Source of the DNA: Bacteroidota bacterium | Lineage (GTDB): Bacteria; Bacteroidota; Bacteroidia; 2-12-FULL-35-15 | DNA length: 51,901 nt | Assembly: GCA_023251805.1 (NCBI GenBank) | Contig: JAHEYB010000022.1 | Span: 1-51,901 of the forward strand | Direction of reading: 5' to 3' | Part shown: positions 9,033 through 17,057 of the stretch, piece after piece | Position numbering within the stretch: position 1 is the stretch's first letter | Layout of the letters: each line of letters starts with the position of its first letter | Notes under the pieces: model-generated | The model's input: only the letters and a program-made list of their open reading frames with translations | The model's database searches: none | Told to the model about the DNA's origin: nothing | Made by a program: the position numbers and the translations under genes

Positions 9033-10373
9033 TTATGCTTTCTTAAAAAAATCGTCATAGGCCATTTCTTTATTTTCCAAGGTGAATTTGGTTTTGAATA
9101 AAGTCATTACTTTTTGTCCGTATAATTTCTCATATAACTTCTTAGCTTCTTCTTGATTAGAAAGTACACGTTGAGCTGTTTGGTTTAACTCTTCATCACC
9201 CATCGGGCCTTGCCCCATTTGAGCAAATTGTTGAAGAATTAATTCTTTTGTGTGCTCAACTACTTCGTCTTTGGTTACTTCAAGATTATTTTCTTTGATG
9301 ATTTTATTTTCAATCAACTGCCATTTTAATCCTTTCGAGTAATTCTCAAATTCTGAATCTACTTGTTCAAACGTAACAGGTTTTTCATTTGCTGCCACAA
9401 TCCATCTTTTCAAAAATTCGGTAGGTAAATTAAAATTGATTTTATTCATCAAATGTTCCACTACCTCGTTGTAGAATTTACGTTCGCTGTCATTCACAAA
9501 CATGTTCGCCAATTCATCTTTAATTTTTGTTCTGAATTCTTCCTCCGTACTTACATTTCCTTCACCATAAATTTTGCTGAAAAATTCTTGGTTGATTTCA
9601 GCAGCAGCTAAGCGACTGACACCTTTTACTGTGAATTGAATTTTTGAACTTAATGTTTCTGCATTTTCTTTGTCGATGCCCAGTAATGCGGCTAAATCCG
9701 TTGCATTTTCTGATAATTTTTTAGCCTCCAATACCACTTTGTCATCATTTTTTAACCCGATTAACGCTTTTTTAGTAGCCTCATCTTTCACTCTGTCTAA
9801 AAACAAAGAACCGGTTTTAAAAATTCCCCCTGCTAAAATTTCACCATTTTCATCCAATTCTACAAAATCACCATTCAACAAATCTGTTTCTTCAGATACG
9901 TCTACATTTTCTACTTTTCCATAGCGTTTTGCAATATCTGTAACATATTTATTTATCAATTCTTCATCAACTTTAACGGTTTGGTAAATAAACTTATCTT
10001 TTGGAGAAAGGTCCACATTAAATTTAGGAGCCAAACCCATTTCGTATAAAAATTCAAATTCTTGCTGATTATCCCAGTCGATCACACTATCTGCCTTTGG
10101 CAATGGATTACCAAGCACTTCAATCTTATTTTCGTGTAAATAGTTGTACAACGAATCATTCAATAATTTATTGATTTCGTCCACCATTATTGATTTACCA
10201 TACATTTTTTTAATCATTCCTGTTGGTACTTTCCCCGGACGAAACCCCGGAATTGAAGCTTTTTTCTGATAATCTTTTAATGCAGTTTCCACTTTTGGCA
10301 AATAATCGTTTGCCACCACTTTCACTTTTAATACTGCATTTAACTCGTCAATGTTTTCCTGAATAATGTTCAT
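9033..10373 (-). CDS. tig: Trigger factor
   Basis: Ribosome-associated chaperone that holds nascent chains at the exit tunnel. A 446-residue protein. The N-terminal ribosome-binding domain carries the signature GFRPGKVP (about residues 42-49), equivalent to the GFRxGKxP loop. The rest is the middle domain, divergent from a canonical PPIase, and the C-terminal chaperone arms with a YEKLYGQKVMTLFKTK end. First gene of the tig-clpP-clpX series, with a good TAnnTTTG -7 box upstream at 10424-10431. Confidence 0.96.
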   Translation of the reverse strand: MNIIQENIDELNAVLKVKVVANDYLPKVETALKDYQKKASIPGFRPGKVPTGMIKKMYGKSIMVDEINKLLNDSLYNYLHENKIEVLGNPLPKADSVIDWDNQQEFEFLYEMGLAPKFNVDLSPKDKFIYQTVKVDEELINKYVTDIAKRYGKVENVDVSEETDLLNGDFVELDENGEILAGGIFKTGSLFLDRVKDEATKKALIGLKNDDKVVLEAKKLSENATDLAALLGIDKENAETLSSKIQFTVKGVSRLAAAEINQEFFSKIYGEGNVSTEEEFRTKIKDELANMFVNDSERKFYNEVVEHLMNKINFNLPTEFLKRWIVAANEKPVTFEQVDSEFENYSKGLKWQLIENKIIKENNLEVTKDEVVEHTKELILQQFAQMGQGPMGDEELNQTAQRVLSNQEEAKKLYEKLYGQKVMTLFKTKFTLENKEMAYDDFFKKA

Positions 10374-10423
10374 TGTAATTTATGTTTGATTGATATTAAT
10401 TTCTGGTCGTTTTAAAAGGGACA

Positions 10424-10431
10424 CAAAAATA
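10424..10431 (-). promoter_or_regulatory. -7 promoter box of tig
   Basis: On the minus strand the sequence reads TATTTTTG, a full match to the Bacteroidota TAnnTTTG box, 50 bases upstream of the tig ATG. It lies inside a 21-nt block (10413-10433) nearly identical to the rpsF promoter start. No TTG at the usual -33 spacing was found. Confidence 0.6.
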
Positions 10432-10465
10432 AGGATTTTATAGGATTTCAGGCATTTTTAAGGCA

Positions 10466-10502
10466 AAAAAAAGTCCTCCCGGGTATAAGGGAGGACTTTT
10501 TA
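10466..10502 (-). terminator. Intrinsic terminator downstream of the cold-shock gene
   Basis: Stem AGTCCTCCC / GGGAGGACT with A- and T-runs on the two sides, located right after the cold-shock gene stop and before the tig promoter. The symmetry allows function on both strands; only the minus-strand gene needs it. Confidence 0.85.
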
Positions 10503-10524
10503 GGTAAATTATAGATGATTATAA

Positions 10525-10716
10525 TTATGCTAATCTTACGTTTACAGCATTTAAACCTTTTTTGCCTTCTTGAACTTCAAAAAGAACTTCGTCATTCTGA
10601 CGGATTTCTTCTTTCAATCCTGACACGTGAACAAAAAATTCTTCACCTGAGTCATTTGCTTTAATAAAACCAAATCCTTTTGTTTCATTAAAAAACTTTA
10701 CAATTCCATTTTTCAT
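10525..10716 (-). CDS. Cold-shock protein (CspA family)
   Basis: A 63-residue single cold-shock domain with the RNA-binding motifs GFGFI (RNP1, about 14-18) and EFFVHVSG (RNP2, about 26-33). It should bind single-stranded RNA/DNA and act as an RNA chaperone or antiterminator. Monocistronic, with its own promoter (10749-10756) and terminator (10466-10502). Slightly shorter than E. coli CspA (70), as is common in this phylum. Confidence 0.95.
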   Translation of the reverse strand: MKNGIVKFFNETKGFGFIKANDSGEEFFVHVSGLKEEIRQNDEVLFEVQEGKKGLNAVNVRLA

Positions 10717-10748
10717 TTTTGATAATAATATTTTGATTAATAATAGTG

Positions 10749-10756
10749 CAAAGATA
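10749..10756 (-). promoter_or_regulatory. -7 promoter box of the cold-shock gene
   Basis: TATCTTTG on the minus strand, a perfect TAnnTTTG, 32 bases upstream of the ATG, giving a short AT-rich leader. Confidence 0.6.
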
Positions 10757-10834
10757 CACTAAATAAATGGGAATTGGTGAATTATTTTGATTTTACGGGT
10801 ATTTGGGGAATAATGTGCTTCAAAACAGGCTATT

Positions 10835-12199
10835 TTAAAGGTTTTTACCCTTCAAACGATTGATATTTTTGTCAATATACTTACCAGTTGGCAATAAGGA
10901 TTGTTGTATTCGTTTGGCATAATGGATACTGTCGAGAACTTCACTTTGTTTTTCCTCCACCAGCTGTTTTTGAATTTCGATAATCTGTTTCTGTTGTCGA
11001 GTAATCCGAAGTGAACGAAACACAATAACTGCAATAACAGCAATGGCAATCGCAATAAGTGATATCAGCCAAAAGAAAATTAGTTGTCGTTTTTTATCGG
11101 CTTCCGCTACTGCCTCTTTTTTTTCTTGCTCCGCTTTTAGGGCTGCTTCTTTCTTTTCAAACTCATAACTCATTTCTTTACGAGTTATTTCTTTATTTTT
11201 TTCATCGTTAAAGATTGAATCCTTCGCAGAAGTATATAATTGGTAGTAGTTCAAGGATTTTTTATACTCTTGCATTTGAGAATAAAGTTCACTCAAGTTG
11301 TGGTAGGTATTTTCTAAATGATGCAAAAAACCGAGAGTAGTATCAATTTCCAAGGCATTTAACAAATACGACTCTGCTTGTTTTCCTAAATTCTTTTTTT
11401 CGGAGACGGAAGCATCGGCCATCATTCCTGAGTACAATTCTCCGATATTACCTTGCCAAATGGCCATTCCCCTTTTGTCACCTATTTCTTTTGTAATAAT
11501 TAAAGCCTGTAAATAATAGGTAATTGCCTTTTCTTTTTCTCCTAAATTATTATATGAAAGACCGATGTTACCTAGATTGGAACTTATTCCATCTTTATTG
11601 TTTAATGCTTTATGAATTTCTAATGCTTTAAAATAATATTCAAGTGCTTTAGCAGGGTCATTTTTGGAGTCATACAAAATTCCAATGTTTCCTAAAGTAC
11701 TTGCCATTTTTGATTTATTGTCAAAACTTTCAGAAATTTTCATTGCTTTTAAAAAATACTCTAAGGATTTGTCAAATTCTCCCAAATTCCCATAGACATT
11801 ACCAACATTAGAGAGATTATCCGCAACAAGTTGCTTATTTCCCATTTCTTCTGAAATTTTTAAAGCTTTAAAAAAATAGCTAAGCGAACTAGAAAAATTC
11901 CCTTTGTCGGCATTTGCCATCCCCAAATTGGAATAGGTGCGTACCATGTTAGCAGATTTTTCTGATTCAGGTGAGCCATTTAAAATCACCAAAGCCTTGT
12001 TAGAAAACACAACCGTACTATCAGCATCACCCAGCATTAAATATTGCCATGCCAATTCATTAAAATGCGCAGCTTTAATTAAATCGGATTTATCGGATTC
12101 AATTAAAACTAAAATAGAGTCAATGGGTTTGTTTTGAGCAAATATTGGCTCAAAAGAAAAAATAAAAAACAAGAAAATGTAATTTCTATACCTCATCAT
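10835..12199 (-). CDS. TPR/transmembrane signalling-type protein without output domain (paralogue A)
   Basis: A 454-residue protein. A signal peptide (MMRYRNYIFLFFIFSFEPIFAQ; ATG at 12199 or 12196) is followed by about seven 40-residue TPR units of the NNLGN.Y...G...KALEYY..AL type, a Lys/Glu-rich coiled coil (about 345-380), one membrane segment (LIFFWLISLIAIAIAVIAVI) and a short cytoplasmic tail. The tail contains DSIHYAKRIQQSLLPT, the linker that in Bacteroidota TPR sensors normally leads into a SpoIIE/PP2C phosphatase domain, but the protein stops 18 residues later. The stop is followed by unrelated sequence, so there is no hidden output domain. It is divergent from two paralogues at 12278 and 13625. 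Confidence 0.85.
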   Translation of the reverse strand: MMRYRNYIFLFFIFSFEPIFAQNKPIDSILVLIESDKSDLIKAAHFNELAWQYLMLGDADSTVVFSNKALVILNGSPESEKSANMVRTYSNLGMANADKGNFSSSLSYFFKALKISEEMGNKQLVADNLSNVGNVYGNLGEFDKSLEYFLKAMKISESFDNKSKMASTLGNIGILYDSKNDPAKALEYYFKALEIHKALNNKDGISSNLGNIGLSYNNLGEKEKAITYYLQALIITKEIGDKRGMAIWQGNIGELYSGMMADASVSEKKNLGKQAESYLLNALEIDTTLGFLHHLENTYHNLSELYSQMQEYKKSLNYYQLYTSAKDSIFNDEKNKEITRKEMSYEFEKKEAALKAEQEKKEAVAEADKKRQLIFFWLISLIAIAIAVIAVIVFRSLRITRQQKQIIEIQKQLVEEKQSEVLDSIHYAKRIQQSLLPTGKYIDKNINRLKGKNL

Positions 12200-12277
12200 T
12201 TCTTGCTAAAATTAAGCAAATGGAATGAAATAATCGAGTGAAATAGTTATATTCGTTGTAAGAAATAATAGAAGTAA

Positions 12278-13625
12278 ATGAAAAAGCATTTTTACCTATT
12301 GATGTTTTTGTTAGTATGCGCGACTCTTGGTTATGCCCAACAAAGTAAAATTGATTCACTACATCTTGCGCTTAAAAATGCCAATCACGACACCACCAAA
12401 TGTGATATATATCTTACCTGGGGTGAACAAATTTATTACGAATTTCCCGATTCAGCAGTTTCCTTATGGCAAAAGGCACAAGCCCTTGCCGAGAAAAATA
12501 TTTCTCATGATAAAACAAAAAAGTACCCTTATTTAATTCGGCTTGCAAATGCCTTAAGTGATATTGGAACAGTTTATCACCACCAAGGTAAAATCTCTTC
12601 AGCCCTTGAATGCCTTTATAAAAGTTTAAAGGTATGTGAAGAGCTAAATCAAAAAGCAGCCATTTCAATCACCCTAAATAATATAGGCGCTATCTATTTC
12701 GATCAAGAAGACTTCCAAAAAGCTTTAGATTGTTATGAAAAATCTTTAAAAATCAATATCGAATTAAATGATAAAAGATGGGTTGGAAACCTATTAAACA
12801 ATATTGCTAGTATTTGATCATCAGGGAAATCAGGTGAAAGCATTGGAATGCTTACAAGAGGGTCTTAAAAACTATGAAGCAGTTGACTATAAACGTGGAA
12901 TTGCAAACTCTTTGAATAATATTGCAGGAATATATAAAGATCAAAACAAAATGAATGATGCACTGGAATATTATAGTAAAAGTTTAAAAATACGAGAAGA
13001 GCTTTCTGACAAAGAAGGAATAGCAGCTGTTTTAAACAATATGGCTGATCTTAAATTTAATAGTGGGAATCTAAACGAAGCATTGGGTTATGCAAATGAT
13101 GGAATGCGTACTTCAAAAGAAATAGGCTATCCTGGTGTAATTGGTCGTTCTGCAAACATTCTGAAAAGAATATTTCAAAAACAGCACAACTACAAGGAAG
13201 CACTTGAGATGTACGAATTGGAAATAAAAATGAAAGACAGCCTTCGCAATGAAGAAACACAAAAAGCAACATTAAAACAGCAATTGCAATACGATTACGA
13301 CAAAAAGAAGCAGTAGCAGAGGCAGAACACAAAAGTGAATTAAAGAATCAAGAAATTATTGCTGAGGAAAAAAACAGGAAGCAAAAACTTGTTACAACTT
13401 TTGTAATTGTTGGCTGCTCCTTGTGATATTTTTTGCAGGGTTTGTTTTTCGGTCTTTGCGTATTACAAGAAAACAAAAAAGGTTAATTGAGAAACAAAAA
13501 GACATAGTTGAAGAACATCAAAAAGAAATTATCGATAGTATCACTTACGCAAAAGGATACAGCGTTCACTTTTGCCAACTGAAGCTTATATTCAAAGAAA
13601 CTTAAATAGATTGGACAAAAAGTAA
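12278..13625 (+). pseudogene. TPR/transmembrane protein, paralogue B, broken by four frameshifts
   Basis: Signal peptide (MKKHFYLLMFLLVCATLGYAQ) and TPR units run to about 12814, where NNIASI should continue as YDHQGNQ; two bases are missing (or one extra). TPRs resume to about 13306, where one base is lost in an A/G run (YDYDKK then EAVAEAEH). A third one-base loss at about 13422 interrupts the membrane segment (IVGCSL then VIFFAGFVFRSL). A fourth at about 13553 in an A-run interrupts ITYAK-RIQRSLLPT. The restored reading ends RLNRLDKK-like at TAA 13623-13625, overlapping the next ATG. There are no nonsense substitutions between the indels, so it is either a young pseudogene or an assembly with indel errors. 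Confidence 0.8.
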
Positions 13626-15310
13626 TGGGTTTGAGGATCAATGAGAACATATTATCTTCATTTGGAGAGAAGACAGAAATCCACAGGTATAAACATTCCG
13701 GGTTGAACATAATTTTGTCCTTTTTTATGCTGCAATTTGTTCTAATGAATTGCCAGGGGCAGACAAACACCCGCGATTCGCTTCTCAGCCTTCTCAACAA
13801 AACCAAAGAAGACACTGTTAAAGTTAGCGTTTACAATGATCTTTTCCTGGAATATGAATTTGAAGATGCTTTAAAAGCTAAAGAATATGCGAGCAAGGCC
13901 CTTGAATTGTCTCAAAAAATCAGATTTAAAAAAGGCGAAGCCAATGCGAATACTTATCTTGGATATTATGCTGAAGATAATGGAGATTATCCCCAAGCCT
14001 TACAAAATTATTTTGCTTGTTTAAAAATTTTGCAGGAACTAGATGACAAAACGGGTATCGCACATGTTTATAATAATATTGGGATTATTTTTAAGCTCCA
14101 AGGCAATTATCCCGAGGCATTAAAAAATTATTCCCTTTCATTGAAAATGAAAGAGAAATTAGGCGATAAAAGGGGTGTTGCAGCCTCTTTCAATAATATT
14201 GGCAATGTTTTTATACGCCAGGGAAATTATCCTGAAGCACTGAACAAATTTTTTGCTGCTTTAAAAATCGAAATTGCAATTACGGACAAAAAAGGAATTT
14301 CTAGCAGCTATACCAACATCGGTTTGGTTTATTCTGCCCAAGGTAATTATTCTGCAGCGTTGCAAAACTACCAGGCAAGCTTAAAAATAGATATAGAAAT
14401 CGGTTACAAAGAAGGAATTGCGAGATGTTATGGTAATATCGGCACGGTTTATTCTGAGCAAGGAAATTATTCCGAGGCTTTAAAGAACCTGAATTCCTGT
14501 TTAAAAACTATGGAAACAATTGGAAGTAAATCGGGCATTGTAAATGCCTATGGAAATATTGGACTCGTCTATCTGCATCAGAAAAATTATCCCGAAGCTT
14601 TAAAAAAGTTCTTTGCTACTTTACAAATAGCAAAAGAAATCAACGACAATGCCGGAATTGCCGGCTCTTACAATAATATTGGCCAGATTCTTGCGAGCCA
14701 AAAAAAGTATGCAGATGCTGTAACTTATTTTGTGAAAGCCGAAAAATTATCCATGGAATTAGGTCATAAGCAATATTTGATGAGTGCATATTTAGGTTTA
14801 ACTGAAATAGATAGTGCCATTGGTAATTATAAAGGGGCGTATGAAAATCACAAACTTTACATCCTTTATCGTGACAGTCTTGACAATGAAGAAACGCGAA
14901 AAAAAACAATTCAAAGTCAGATGACCTATGACTTTGAAAAGAAAGAAGCGATCGCAGATGTTGAACATAAAAAAGAGCTGGAGAACCAGGAAATGGTCGC
15001 GGATGAAAAAAGCAGAAAACAAAAACTGGTGCTTGCTTTTGTAATAGGATCGCTTGCGCTAGTTGCATTTTTTGCCGCATTCATTTTCAGGTCGCTTCGA
15101 ATCACGCGAAAACAAAAAGATATTATTGAAACTCAAAAAAATCTGGTAGAACTCCAAAAAGCAGAAGTAGAACATCAAAAGCAGATGGTTGAAGAACACC
15201 AAAAAGAGATCATCGACAGCATTCATTATGCAAGGAGAATCCAAACCTCCCTACTTCCTACAGAAAAATATATTGAAAAGAATATAAAGAGGCTAAAGGA
15301 TGGGGAATAA
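13625..15310 (+). CDS. TPR/transmembrane signalling-type protein without output domain (paralogue C)
   Basis: A 561-residue protein. The start ATG overlaps the stop of paralogue B (TAATG), suggesting translational coupling; a start at 13727 (MLQFVLMNCQGQ) is possible because the first 30 residues are atypical. About nine TPR units of exactly 40 residues follow, with GNYPEALKNY and YNNIG repeated so regularly that the DNA shows a 120-bp periodicity. Then come a coiled coil, one membrane segment (LVLAFVIGSLALVAFFAAFIF), a basic FRSLRITRKQK stop-transfer and a tail ending SIHYARRIQTSLLPT plus 18 residues. Like paralogue A it lacks the phosphatase or kinase domain this linker usually precedes. 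Confidence 0.85.
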   Translation: MGLRINENILSSFGEKTEIHRYKHSGLNIILSFFMLQFVLMNCQGQTNTRDSLLSLLNKTKEDTVKVSVYNDLFLEYEFEDALKAKEYASKALELSQKIRFKKGEANANTYLGYYAEDNGDYPQALQNYFACLKILQELDDKTGIAHVYNNIGIIFKLQGNYPEALKNYSLSLKMKEKLGDKRGVAASFNNIGNVFIRQGNYPEALNKFFAALKIEIAITDKKGISSSYTNIGLVYSAQGNYSAALQNYQASLKIDIEIGYKEGIARCYGNIGTVYSEQGNYSEALKNLNSCLKTMETIGSKSGIVNAYGNIGLVYLHQKNYPEALKKFFATLQIAKEINDNAGIAGSYNNIGQILASQKKYADAVTYFVKAEKLSMELGHKQYLMSAYLGLTEIDSAIGNYKGAYENHKLYILYRDSLDNEETRKKTIQSQMTYDFEKKEAIADVEHKKELENQEMVADEKSRKQKLVLAFVIGSLALVAFFAAFIFRSLRITRKQKDIIETQKNLVELQKAEVEHQKQMVEEHQKEIIDSIHYARRIQTSLLPTEKYIEKNIKRLKDGE

Positions 15311-15311
15311 A

Positions 15312-15339
15312 AAAAGCTGAAGATAGTACTTCAGCTTTT
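15312..15339. terminator. Intrinsic terminator, probably bidirectional
   Basis: Stem AAAAGCTGAAG / CTTCAGCTTTT around a six-base loop, between the end of TPR paralogue C and the 3' end of the minus-strand tRNA-Leu. Confidence 0.85.
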
Positions 15340-15341
15340 GA

Positions 15342-15426
15342 TGGTGCACATGAAGGGACTCGAACCCCCACGCCTTTCGGCACCAGATCCTAAGTCTGGC
15401 GCGGCTGCCAATTACGCCACATGTGC
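15342..15426 (-). tRNA. tRNA-Leu (anticodon UAG)
   Basis: The minus-strand reading GCACATG...CATGTGC forms the acceptor stem. The anticodon stem CCAGA/TCTGG holds the loop CTTAGGA with anticodon TAG, which reads CUA and other CUN leucine codons. A long variable arm (GCCGAAAGGC region) and the T-arm GGGGGTTCGAGTCCC are present; a class II tRNA of 85 nt including an encoded CCA (complement of 15342-15344). It is not an amber suppressor: UAG is the anticodon, not the codon. Confidence 0.95.
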
Positions 15427-15592
15427 ATTGATAATGGCATTAAATTTACTCTTTTGTTCTATTGTCGCGACTGCGGTTTTTGCTTCATCGCAAAAAATGC
15501 CACATGTGCATTGATAATGGCATTTAATTTATTCTTTTATTCTACTGCTGCTACTGCGGTTTTTGCTTCATCGCAAAAAATGCCACATATGC
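15416..15592. repeat. 83-bp tandem repeat anchored in the 5' end of tRNA-Leu
   Basis: GCCACATGTGC, the plus-strand image of the first 11 bases of the tRNA, occurs at 15416, 15499 and (as GCCACATATGC) 15582, exactly 83 bases apart. The two full units (15416-15498, 15499-15581) differ at only seven positions. Each unit contains a TTTTTGCTTCATCGCAAAAA hairpin and a conserved GCATTGATAATGGCATT segment. With the promoter region of the next gene this fills the 355-base tRNA-to-flavin-reductase gap; the period is not a multiple of three and no gene is present. Confidence 0.85.
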
Positions 15593-15763
15593 TTTTATTA
15601 ATTTTTGGTCCCCGATAGCTAACGGGAGCCTCATTCCTTCTTCAATTTTAAGGATGGCAAAGATATGCTTTTTTTCAAATGGCGGAAAATTCTTTCGAAT
15701 ATATTCCCTTGTTTAGTCAATAATGTGTTTAAAACTTCGTCTGAATTTCTACTCTTAAATTCT

Positions 15764-15771
15764 TACTTTTG
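15764..15771 (+). promoter_or_regulatory. -7 promoter box of the flavin reductase gene
   Basis: TACTTTTG matches TAnnTTTG only 10 bases before the ATG at 15782, implying a very short or leaderless transcript. This position supports the downstream start over the upstream in-frame ATG at 15665. Confidence 0.5.
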
Positions 15772-15781
15772 TTACCTCATT

Positions 15782-16648
15782 ATGCTATCAATTGACCCAA
15801 AAGAAGTTACTACTGCCGTTTTACACAGCTATTTACTAGGTGCAGTAGCCCCTCGTCCCATTGCTTTTGCAAGTACTATTGACAAAGACGGAAACCCAAA
15901 CCTTGCACCTTTTAGTTTCTTTAATGTTTTTAGTGCCAATCCGCCCATTGCCATTTTTTCACCCGCTCGGAGTGGTAGAACAAGCCTAACAAAGCACACA
16001 TACGACAATATTAAAGAAATACCGGAAGTTGTGATAAATGTTGTAAACTACAATATGGTGCAGCAAGTTAGCCTTGCCAGCACAGAATACCCTAAAGGAA
16101 CAAACGAATTTACAAAAGCAGGCTTTACACAATTGGCATCACAAAAGATAAGACCTTTTAGAGTAAAAGAATCACCTGCTCAACTCGAATGTATCGTAAA
16201 ACAAGTGATAGAATTGGGCGACAAAGGTGGTGCAGGAAATCTGATAATATGTGAAGTAGTAATGATACATGTAAACAAAAATGTATTGGATACAAATAAG
16301 CAAATCGACCCAAATAAAATTGACTTGGTAGCTCGAATGGGTGGCAATTGGTATAGCAGAACAAATGGAGATGCTTTGTTTGAGGTTGCAAAACCATTGC
16401 TTAATTTGGGCATTGGCGTGGACCAGATTCCTGAATTCATTCGCAACTCGAGTGTTTTGACAGGCAACAACCTTGGACAACTTGGAAACATTGAAAAACT
16501 GCCTACAGAAGAAGAGCTAAATGAATTTAAAAATACCCCTATTTTTAAGCTTCTTAGCAAAGAAAATGCTCATTTAGAAGCAAAGAAATTATTAGATACT
16601 AACAATGTAGAAAACGCATGGAAAGTATTATTATCTTTCCGACCATAA
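15782..16648 (+). CDS. Flavin reductase-like domain protein (FMN-binding split barrel)
   Basis: A 288-residue protein from the ATG at 15782; the 39-residue upstream extension in the same frame is not protein-like and contains the promoter. The motif VAPRPIAFASTIDKDGNPNL and the next FSFFNVFSANPPI are the FMN-binding signature of the DIM6/NTAB flavin reductase family. TNEFTKAGFT and ESPAQLECIV are further family blocks. It probably binds FMN and reduces flavin or a small substrate with NAD(P)H; the substrate is unknown. The C-terminal third is an alpha-helical extension usual for this Bacteroidota subfamily. Confidence 0.85.
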   Translation: MLSIDPKEVTTAVLHSYLLGAVAPRPIAFASTIDKDGNPNLAPFSFFNVFSANPPIAIFSPARSGRTSLTKHTYDNIKEIPEVVINVVNYNMVQQVSLASTEYPKGTNEFTKAGFTQLASQKIRPFRVKESPAQLECIVKQVIELGDKGGAGNLIICEVVMIHVNKNVLDTNKQIDPNKIDLVARMGGNWYSRTNGDALFEVAKPLLNLGIGVDQIPEFIRNSSVLTGNNLGQLGNIEKLPTEEELNEFKNTPIFKLLSKENAHLEAKKLLDTNNVENAWKVLLSFRP

Positions 16649-16691
16649 ATACGAATCAACAGAAATAATAACTATATAAATAAAAAGCAAA

Positions 16692-17057
16692 ATGGACATC
16701 ACCGGGATTTTAAAAGTAAAAGGAGAAGCGCAACAAATTTCTGATAAATTCAGAAAAAGAGAATTTGTAATTACTGACAATTCATCACAATACCCACAGC
16801 ATATTTCATTTCAATTGACACAAGATAAATGTGGCTTGATTGACAATTATGCTCTTGGTTCTGAAATTAAAGTTCATTTTAATTTACGAGGTCGCGAATG
16901 GACTAGCCCAAAAAACGAAGTAAAATACTTTAACACATTAGAGGCATGGAGAATTGAAGGAAGCACTGCGACTGCAAATAATTCTTCTTCAAATGAAATG
17001 AGTGGTGTTGCTGAAACATTTACAGCTACCACCCAAGAAGATGATCTTCCTTTCTAA
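16692..17057 (+). CDS. DUF3127 domain protein
   Basis: A 121-residue protein. The first 95 residues (MDITGILKVKGEAQQIS...FRKREFVI, then VHFNLRGREWTSPKNEVKYFNTLEAWRI) match the Bacteroidota-specific DUF3127 family, an OB-fold-like small domain with the look of a single-strand-binding relative. A Ser/Asn/Thr-rich tail ends in EDDLPF, an acidic-hydrophobic tip like that of SSB proteins, which recruit partners through such tips. The SSB-like role is inference. The next ORF overlaps its end, and a terminator hairpin follows at 17076. Confidence 0.8.
   Translation: MDITGILKVKGEAQQISDKFRKREFVITDNSSQYPQHISFQLTQDKCGLIDNYALGSEIKVHFNLRGREWTSPKNEVKYFNTLEAWRIEGSTATANNSSSNEMSGVAETFTATTQEDDLPF

Noticed and set aside
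15416-15592. CRISPR-like array
   Set aside because: Units are directly abutting tandem copies with no unique spacers between short repeats, only two full units exist, and no cas gene is near.
15421-15618. Small plus-strand ORF over the 83-bp repeat
   Set aside because: The repeat period is not a multiple of three, so the peptide changes frame between units; it begins inside the tRNA gene.
16158-16560. Three overlapping minus-strand ORFs opposite the flavin reductase gene
   Set aside because: They lie wholly opposite a well-conserved gene, have atypical residue composition and no family motifs.
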